From an uncultured Clostridia bacterium (GTDB lineage Bacteria; Bacillota; Clostridia; Christensenellales; UBA1242), in assembly GCA_937895935.1 (NCBI GenBank), contig CALBKX010000027.1, forward strand, positions 1-31,535: DNA of 31,535 bases, written 5' to 3'. The translations under genes and the position numbers were made by a program. The notes beneath the pieces are model-generated. The model made no database searches. It saw nothing but the letters and a program-made list of their open reading frames with translations, and was not told the DNA's origin. How positions within the stretch are numbered: position 1 is the stretch's first letter; the number at the start of each line of letters is the position of its first letter. Positions 26,526 through 31,535 of the stretch are shown here, in pieces.

Positions 26526-27308
26526 ATGCGTAGGAGTTTCAAATTGCTTTCAACAATTATGTGTTTAATACTTTGTGTTGCTATGGTTTTAATTGGTGTT
26601 TACGCAATATCCGCAAATAGTTTTAAAAGTTTAAAATCTTCCGTTTCATTTAAGCCAACTGCCGCCAATTTAAAAATCTTTGGTGGTATATATGGCGATG
26701 CTCACTTTGATGAAACTAATCAGCCTGAAAACGCAAGGTATTATGCTTGCAATTTTAAAACTGAAGAAACAAATGGAAATTATAAAATATCAAACAATCT
26801 ATGTAATTTTAATGGTTGGGAATATGGAGATATAATTTTTAACGATTTTAATGAATCTGTGCAAGTAAAACCTGATGATATATGTTTTTATATTCAAATA
26901 ACAAATTTTACAGAAACAAAAATAAATTATATAATCGACTTTATAGATGTTTCAACAATAAATGAAATTACAGTTTCTTGTTTTTATTATAGAACGTCAA
27001 ACTATACAGAAAATGTTGAAACAAATCTAGACTTAACAACCAACGCAAGCGAAAAAGGTTGGTGGAATATAGAACATAGTGGAAAGGAAATTCCAAACTT
27101 TAAAAAGTTAGCAAACAAAGATATGACCAAACTGGATGTTGTAATTGATGAGTCAACACAAAAACCAACAACAATAAGTGTTCCAGACGCAAGCTCAGAA
27201 TTGTCAACAACCATGATTGTTATTAAATTAAATATTGTCAACATTGATGAGGACTTAACTAATTTGGATTTTAATTATTCACTAGATGCACAAACTATTT
27301 CAAAATAA
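26526..27308 (+). CDS. Predicted secreted protein A, W-E-x-G-D paralog pair
   Basis: No named family was recognised. The 260-residue protein has a signal peptide with a long hydrophobic core (residues 8-27) and a probable signal peptidase I site after GVYA. The mature part is rich in N, T and beta-branched residues and is probably a beta-sandwich. It shares with its downstream neighbour the signal end (VYA), an S-V/I-S-F segment soon after it, the central motif NGWEYGDIIFND and a C-terminal strand I-V-I-K-L-N-I. The layout recalls TasA/camelysin-type secreted proteins, but this is inference, and no SipW-type peptidase is nearby. A TTG at 26517 touches the Shine-Dalgarno sequence; ATG at 26526, 9 bases after GGAGGG, is preferred. 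Confidence 0.75.
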   Translation: MRRSFKLLSTIMCLILCVAMVLIGVYAISANSFKSLKSSVSFKPTAANLKIFGGIYGDAHFDETNQPENARYYACNFKTEETNGNYKISNNLCNFNGWEYGDIIFNDFNESVQVKPDDICFYIQITNFTETKINYIIDFIDVSTINEITVSCFYYRTSNYTENVETNLDLTTNASEKGWWNIEHSGKEIPNFKKLANKDMTKLDVVIDESTQKPTTISVPDASSELSTTMIVIKLNIVNIDEDLTNLDFNYSLDAQTISK

Positions 27309-27324
27309 ATAAAAGGAGGTAAAA

Positions 27325-27891
27325 ATGAAAAAACGATTTATTATAGTTGCAACATTATTATCACTCATACTGACTTTTAGTGTATTGTTTATAAGTGTGT
27401 ATGCTGCAGTAAATCAAACTATTTCTATAACAAACCAAATTTCATTTGTTGGAAATAAAGAAGCAAAAAAATTTACAATAAATGCTATAATCACTGGTAC
27501 AACAAAAGAACAAGCTCCAACTTTTTTATGGGAGTACGACTATGAAAATCAAAAGGGGTTAGATGGCGGTAATTGGGAAGTAGGTGATTTAGAATTTGAT
27601 AATCGTAACAAATCTTTGGATCAAATCCACATAACCTATACTTTTACAATAAAAAATGAAAATAATAAAAGATTAATTGCAAGTTTTGTTGGGCCAGGCA
27701 ATTTGATTGAAGGATTAAATCAAAAAACTTATGCATATAAGGAAAACTCTATCGAAACAGAATCAACGAGTGTTGTTTTTGAAGAAAATGAAACCGCGAT
27801 TTTAAAACTAAAATTGACTGTTTCAAGTTTAGATTTTTCTTGTGATAAACAACCGGTACGTTTCAGTATAAATATAGATGTAGCAAGTTAA
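27325..27891 (+). CDS. Predicted secreted protein B, W-E-x-G-D paralog pair
   Basis: This 188-residue protein follows protein A after 16 bases with its own GGAGG (27315-27319), so they are one transcript ending at the terminator at 27896. It has a signal peptide (hydrophobic residues 5-26) with a probable cleavage site after SVYA. The mature part contains ISFVGN, the motif GGNWEVGDLEFDN, then THITYTF-like strands (HITYTFTIKNE) and a C-terminal ILKLKLTV strand. The same elements occur in the same order in protein A, so the two are paralogs that have diverged strongly; A carries extra sequence in the middle. W-x-x-G-D followed by a strand is also seen in proteins that bind or assemble outside the cell, but no function can be assigned. 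Confidence 0.75.
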   Translation: MKKRFIIVATLLSLILTFSVLFISVYAAVNQTISITNQISFVGNKEAKKFTINAIITGTTKEQAPTFLWEYDYENQKGLDGGNWEVGDLEFDNRNKSLDQIHITYTFTIKNENNKRLIASFVGPGNLIEGLNQKTYAYKENSIETESTSVVFEENETAILKLKLTVSSLDFSCDKQPVRFSINIDVAS

Positions 27892-27895
27892 AAAT

Positions 27896-27930
27896 AAAAG
27901 CTGTTAAAGAAAAGTCTTTAACAGCTTTTT
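27896..27930 (+). terminator. Terminator after the secreted pair
   Basis: AAAAGCTGTTAAAGA (27896-27910) and TCTTTAACAGCTTTT (27915-27929) form a perfect 15-base stem with a 4-base loop, directly after the stop codon and ending in T-run. Confidence 0.9.
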
Positions 27931-27955
27931 ATAAATTACTAATTGTTTAATATCC

Positions 27956-28073
27956 ATTTTGCAATAATACTTGTATAAAATTGATTTTTGTTTTTCCCTG
28001 TTTTAATGCTTTAGCATTATAACTAAATGCGTACATAAAAGTGTTTTTTCTTCGCATCAAAACATTGCAAAAT
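27956..28073. other. Structured intergenic stretch after the secreted pair
   Basis: ATTTTGCAAT (27956-27965) is perfectly complementary to ATTGCAAAAT (28064-28073), about 100 bases apart. Between them lie TAATGC/GCATTA (28004-28009 and 28014-28019) and an ATGCG/CGCAT pairing beginning at 28026. It lies between a strong terminator and the promoter at 28113. A - strand frame of 67 codons (starting at 28150) crosses it without a ribosome binding site. Whether it is transcribed is unknown. Confidence 0.25.
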
Positions 28074-28112
28074 TCCTTTTTTAGTATAATTTTATATAAA
28101 TAGGTTAAAAAT

Positions 28113-28142
28113 TTGACAAGGAAAAAAATATTATGATATACT
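28113..28142 (+). promoter_or_regulatory. Strong sigma-A promoter for the propeller lipoprotein
   Basis: TTGACA (28113-28118) is followed after 18 bases by TATACT (28137-28142), and TG at 28134-28135 makes an extended -10. Transcription would start near 28149, leaving an unusually long leader of about 113 bases before the ATG at 28262. Confidence 0.7.
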
Positions 28143-28207
28143 TTCGTCACAAGACTATTTGTTAAATTTAAATTTTAATTGAATGGTTTTTATAGGACGT
28201 AAATAAC

Positions 28208-28252
28208 GCTTTTAAGGATTTTTTCTTAAAAGCATAAGAGATAGCTTATAAA
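28208..28252 (+). promoter_or_regulatory. Leader hairpins of the propeller lipoprotein mRNA
   Basis: GCTTTTAAG (28208-28216) pairs with CTTAAAAGC (28225-28233) around an 8-base loop, and a second weaker stem CATAAG/CTTATA follows up to the ribosome binding site AAAGGA (28250-28255). A pair of hairpins ending at the Shine-Dalgarno sequence could affect translation or mRNA stability. No known riboswitch class was recognised. Confidence 0.35.
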
Positions 28253-28261
28253 GGATTTAAT

Positions 28262-29638
28262 ATGAAAAAAATATCTACATTAATTTTTATTTTGTTAGTT
28301 TCATTTTGTTTTGTTTTGGCTGGTTGCTCTAATAGTACACTTACTATGCCAACAGATTATAGTCAAATCACATCAAATGGTGGAAATGTTGTAAATGTCG
28401 GCAACTTTTTATATTTTGCTAATGCTTATCAAAGTTACGAAAATTTGAACGATAAATCTGATAACGAAGGTGAAAATGTAAAACAATATGCCTTAAAACG
28501 AATAGAAAAGGAAAACGAACAAAACTTCAAACTAGATGAAAATGGCGATAAAATATTTGAAAATGTTATAAACAAAATAGCGGGTTATCAAACTTCTAAT
28601 ATGTTTGTTGTTGATGAATATTTATATTTTACATCACCAAATGTTCATAAAAACGCATCAAAAGATAAAGATAAATATGATAAGTATGAATTTAATCTAA
28701 ACACTTTATTTAAAATTAAACTTGATGGCTCTGACTTTAATGAAATCTACACAACTGAATCATCTTCAGCTAAATTCTTTTTAACTGGTGGTGAAAAACA
28801 AAGTATTTTGATTTTTGATAATAATAAAATATTGCAAGTAAGATGCTATGAAAATTCAACAAAAACTCAAACTCTTGTTGAAAATGTAGAAAGTACAGTT
28901 TTCCCTTACAATCAAGGAACTGAAATTGTTGATGTTTATTACACAGTTGAAAGGGAAGAAGATGACCAATTAAAAGGTAACATACTAAAAAAATTAAATA
29001 TTGTAACAGGAGAAACGTCTTTTGTTTCGGGATATTCAAATAATAATGAAACTATAACTCTTGTATCTTATGATGGTAATTATTTGTTTTATACAAGGTC
29101 TGGCGGAGTAAAAACTAAAGGTTTGTATGCAAATAATTTCTCAACACCTGAAACATTAAAAAAATATGATGCAGATTCTTTCTCAAATTCATCACAATTA
29201 TATTTAATAAAAGATGATTTGTTGGATGTTAATGTTTTTGTATTTGTGTATAACAACAATATATATATGCAATCAATGTCTTCTACTAATGATGCAGCAG
29301 GTATAAAATTGACAACAGACTCAGCAAACATTTTATTTGTTGATGGGACTTATGTTTACTATACAACTGATAATGGAATATTTAGAGTGTCTGTAAAAAC
29401 AAAAAAGATTCAGCAGATTTCAGATGTAAAAGATTTTGAAAAAAATGCAATAGATTTTGATGGAAGATATATATACTTTTACGCAAAAGCGGAAGACGCA
29501 ACAACTGAAACAAAATATTTGCATAGAGCAGATGTTGTTTGTGCAAAAGACGTCAATGATACATCATCTTCTTTAAGTATTGAATGTATTTCTGAACTCT
29601 TGGCTGAAGATATTAAAAGCGAAGATAGTGAAAATTAA
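28262..29638 (+). CDS. Lipoprotein with beta-propeller-like repeats (DUF5050-like)
   Basis: This 458-residue exported protein has a signal peptide ending in the lipobox LAGC (C22). The mature part contains repeated strand pairs of the type seen in six- or seven-bladed propellers: VGNFLYFAN, VDEYLYFTSP, YDGNYLFYTRSGG, VDGTYVYYTTDNGIFRV and FDGRYIYFYAK. Each blade reads as a Y-x-Y-F-type strand and then a strand that reports a value, like LFKIKLDG. This is the pattern of DUF5050-like lipoproteins common in gut Clostridia. The function of the family is unknown. The C-terminus is acidic. AAAGGA stands 6 bases before the ATG. It is a single-gene transcript between a strong promoter and the terminator at 29651. 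Confidence 0.82.
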   Translation: MKKISTLIFILLVSFCFVLAGCSNSTLTMPTDYSQITSNGGNVVNVGNFLYFANAYQSYENLNDKSDNEGENVKQYALKRIEKENEQNFKLDENGDKIFENVINKIAGYQTSNMFVVDEYLYFTSPNVHKNASKDKDKYDKYEFNLNTLFKIKLDGSDFNEIYTTESSSAKFFLTGGEKQSILIFDNNKILQVRCYENSTKTQTLVENVESTVFPYNQGTEIVDVYYTVEREEDDQLKGNILKKLNIVTGETSFVSGYSNNNETITLVSYDGNYLFYTRSGGVKTKGLYANNFSTPETLKKYDADSFSNSSQLYLIKDDLLDVNVFVFVYNNNIYMQSMSSTNDAAGIKLTTDSANILFVDGTYVYYTTDNGIFRVSVKTKKIQQISDVKDFEKNAIDFDGRYIYFYAKAEDATTETKYLHRADVVCAKDVNDTSSSLSIECISELLAEDIKSEDSEN

Positions 29639-29650
29639 ATATGACTAATT

Positions 29651-29687
29651 AAAAATATGTGCTGTTTACTACAGCACATATTTTTCT
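29651..29687. terminator. Bidirectional terminator after the propeller lipoprotein
   Basis: AAAAATATGTGCTGT (29651-29665) and ACAGCACATATTTTT (29671-29685) form a perfect 15-base stem with a TTACT loop. It lies between two convergent genes and can serve both. The following 29688-29785 is AT-rich with nothing recognised. Confidence 0.9.
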
Positions 29688-29785
29688 TGTGATTAGGTTG
29701 TTATAAGTGGATAAATATATATTTCATATTTGTATAATTTAAAGTGAATTTAAAAAGTTGAGTTTTTTAAAAGGTCTTTAAATGT

Positions 29786-31123
29786 TTAACCAGCAAAACC
29801 ATCTTTAATTATTATTTTTCCATTTTCTGAGTTTGCGGTAATAACATTTGTGCAAGATTCATCGGCGCCTGAAACTAAAATAGTTCCGTTGTTTTCCAAG
29901 TTGGTGGTTATCCAAGATGCTTGTATTCCATATTTGGTTGTGTAATTTAATTTAAATACTTTTCCTGTAGCAATATTTATATTTATATCACTCCATTCAG
30001 AATTAATTTCAGCCATTAAAACTTCTACAAAATTGGCAGTGATTTTCCCTTTCTCTGTGTTCAAAGTAGTTTTTGCTGCACCTTTTTGAGTAACAGTTAT
30101 TGCACCTGACTTCGTTGTGATGTCAGTTTTTTTAGAAATACTTCCAATTTTAACACTGCCAGAATCAGTTTCAATTAATGCTTGATTGCCAACCTTTTCA
30201 ATATCAATATAGCCAGCAGAAGTAGTCACAGCAATATCTCCTTGAAGGTCTTTAATTATTATGTTAGTATTTTCAACATTATCAAATGTAGTAAAGTTGC
30301 CTTTTATAGTTTTAACATTAACATATCCATTTTTGCTTTTGATTAATACATCGCCTGCTATTTCATCACCATTGAGTTCCAAGGTTCCTGTATTGGTTAT
30401 TTTTAAGCTACCCTTGAATTTTGGTGTGTATATTCTGCCTTTTTCATTTTCTATTGACAAAGTGCCGGTTAATTCTGATAAAACGTAAATGCTTGATTTT
30501 TTTGTTATGATGTTTGCATTATGACTCACAGTATCAACATTATTATATATGGTTACATTTCCGGTTTCAGTTTTAATGTTTAAGTCCTTCATAACAAATT
30601 GATGAGTGTTATCTCCTAAAGTTACTGAACCTGATGTGGTTGTTATGTCAAATGCATTATTTTTTAAACTTTTATTTCTTGGGCAGATAAATTTTAAATC
30701 TGCTTTTTTAGAAAATCCAATCCACAATTCTGGTTCTGTAACTGTTATATTAAGTGTTTTATCAACTATCTCAATTTTAATATCAAAATTTGTGTTCTCA
30801 TTTTTAGATAGTGCAGACACTTTTGGATTAAAAACAATTTTTGTATTTACTTCATCTTCACTATATTCAATTATGAAGTTTGTATATCCACTATTAAAAG
30901 TAACATTTTCATAAACTGAATTTTCAATCAATGTGTCAGAATTAGTTAACTTGTAATATTCAATCTGTTTTTTATGGGATACATATCGAACATTTATGCC
31001 AAAAACGTCCTTTCCAGGGTTAAAAATTAAAATTGCTGAAAAGATGCAAAATATCCCCAGTACAATTAGAAGTAAAATAAATAAATAATACAATAATCCT
31101 TTTTTAACTTTACTATTTGCCAT
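29786..31123 (-). CDS. Membrane-anchored DUF4097-like putative adhesin
   Basis: This 445-residue protein has one N-terminal membrane helix (about 12-34, YYLFILLLIVLGIFCIFSAI). It continues with a long repetitive beta-rich part outside the membrane. From about residue 160 onward, short strands recur with the pattern T-x-S-G-x-V/I-x-I: TTTSGSVTLGD, TETGNVTIYN, SKNGYVNVKTI, TTSAGYIDIEKV, TDSGSVKIGSI, TKSGAITVTQ and TEKGKITANF. Such a ladder is typical of DUF4097-type beta-helices. The role is unknown; some relatives lie next to PspC or anti-sigma genes, but none is seen here. GGAGGG (complement of 31131-31136) stands 7 bases before the ATG at 31123. The promoter at 31303 implies a leader of about 170 bases. 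Confidence 0.85.
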   Translation of the reverse strand: MANSKVKKGLLYYLFILLLIVLGIFCIFSAILIFNPGKDVFGINVRYVSHKKQIEYYKLTNSDTLIENSVYENVTFNSGYTNFIIEYSEDEVNTKIVFNPKVSALSKNENTNFDIKIEIVDKTLNITVTEPELWIGFSKKADLKFICPRNKSLKNNAFDITTTSGSVTLGDNTHQFVMKDLNIKTETGNVTIYNNVDTVSHNANIITKKSSIYVLSELTGTLSIENEKGRIYTPKFKGSLKITNTGTLELNGDEIAGDVLIKSKNGYVNVKTIKGNFTTFDNVENTNIIIKDLQGDIAVTTSAGYIDIEKVGNQALIETDSGSVKIGSISKKTDITTKSGAITVTQKGAAKTTLNTEKGKITANFVEVLMAEINSEWSDININIATGKVFKLNYTTKYGIQASWITTNLENNGTILVSGADESCTNVITANSENGKIIIKDGFAG

Positions 31124-31189
31124 TAAGGAACCCTCCTATTGTTAAATTGTAGGAAATGCTTTTTTAAATGTGCAAGTAGGTTGCACTTT

Positions 31190-31280
31190 TTGCTATTTCC
31201 TTTTACGTAAAACCATTGGCTTGCTATTTGCAAGTTTTACATTAAAGTAAAAACAAAATTGACTTATTCAAAATTGCTAT
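31190..31280. repeat. Three copies of TTGCTATT in a long leader
   Basis: TTGCTATTT occurs at 31190-31198 and 31221-31229 (period 31), and TTGCTATT again at 31274-31281. The first two are each followed by a TTTTAC-plus-TAAAA segment, so the repeated unit is about 30 bases with changes. TTTTACGTAAAA (31201-31212) is a palindrome, and GTGCAA/TTGCAC and CTTGC/GCAAG hairpins lie nearby. All copies are in the presumed leader of the DUF4097-like gene, read as AATAGCAA on its strand. They could be operator sites or RNA elements. Confidence 0.35.
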
Positions 31281-31302
31281 TACTATATATGTACTTACTA
31301 AT

Positions 31303-31331
31303 ATATTATCATATCTTATATATAAAATCAA
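31303..31331 (-). promoter_or_regulatory. Sigma-A promoter for the DUF4097-like gene
   Basis: On the - strand TTGATT (complement of 31326-31331) and TAATAT (complement of 31303-31308) are separated by 17 bases, with TG one base before the -10. Start near 31296 would give a leader of about 172 bases. The remaining part of this 412-base gap (31332-31480) is AT-rich without recognised features. Confidence 0.5.
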
Positions 31332-31480
31332 TATTTAAATTTTAAAATTGACGTAAGTAGTTAAAAACTTTTTGATTTTTTGAAAAATTTTTTTGTAAAA
31401 AGATTATTTTATCCTATGTCAAAATAAAAATTTTTGAAAAAAACTACAGAATTTTTAATCTACAATTTGCAGATACCAAT

Positions 31481-31516
31481 AAAAAATCCCCACACCCTAG
31501 CCAAGTGTTTGTGGAG
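31481..31516 (-). terminator. Terminator of a - strand gene beyond the right edge
   Basis: On the - strand CTCCACA (complement of 31510-31516) pairs with TGTGGGG (complement of 31488-31494, one G-U pair) and is followed by a run of six T (complement of 31481-31486). An inner pairing CTAGC/GCTAG is an alternative fold. It predicts that a gene on the - strand ends just beyond 31535. Confidence 0.6.
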
Positions 31517-31535
31517 CTAGTAAAAAAATCAAAAA

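Noticed and set aside
27947..28150. 67-codon frame on the - strand starting at 28150
   Set aside because: No Shine-Dalgarno sequence, the start lies next to the -10 of the opposite promoter, and the region is explained as well by inverted repeats.
1..31535. UGA recoding, as seen in some very AT-rich Firmicutes relatives
   Set aside because: All tryptophans examined are TGG and the genes end normally at TAA or TAG, so the standard code fits.
1..31535. CRISPR arrays, transposases, phage genes, tRNA or rRNA
   Set aside because: None seen; the repeated motifs found are short hairpins or protein-level repeats, without regular repeat-spacer structure or transposase motifs.

Overview
The window looks like the chromosome of a strongly AT-rich, spore-forming member of the Clostridia, probably an uncultured gut-type lineage. 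The signs are the linkage murB / PHP phosphoesterase / whiA / dnaE, the sporulation genes spoIIE and a sipL-like gene, AGGAG ribosome binding sites, and the standard bacterial code (tryptophan is TGG throughout). No phage, insertion sequence, CRISPR array, tRNA or rRNA was found. The genus was not determined.

Left part (1-6743): a housekeeping operon on the + strand. murB (cell-wall precursor synthesis) is followed 4 bases later by a PHP phosphoesterase. Then come whiA (DNA-binding division/segregation regulator) and dnaE (DNA polymerase III alpha), which overlap by one base. The rapZ and yvcK genes often found next to whiA are absent here. A bidirectional terminator separates dnaE from the next gene.

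Middle part (6744-12969): a small PH-domain protein on the - strand; a divergent two-gene unit (SHOCT-like membrane protein plus an unusually long MscL); spoIIE, the phosphatase that activates sigma F; and a sipL-like spore-coat morphogenetic gene with a good sigma-E-like promoter. spoIIE and sipL show that this organism makes spores or descends from one that did.

Right part (13128-31535): mostly envelope and surface functions. A single gene of 9.8 kb encodes a 3276-residue lipoprotein made of about 28 degenerate beta-sandwich units and a C-terminal GLUG-like region. After it come a YbiT/YkpA-type ABC-F ATPase, a 54-residue cysteine-rich DUF1540-like protein, a membrane-anchored lysine/glutamate/threonine-rich protein ending in a DUF2188-like domain, and two tandem secreted paralogs sharing a W-E-x-G-D motif. 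The part ends with a beta-propeller-like lipoprotein and, on the - strand, a membrane-anchored DUF4097-like protein. Most units have a recognisable sigma-A promoter and a hairpin terminator. A terminator at the right edge belongs to a - strand gene beyond the window.

The least explained material is the giant lipoprotein, the pair of secreted paralogs, and several structured intergenic stretches (23169-23322, 27956-28073, 28208-28252, 31190-31280).
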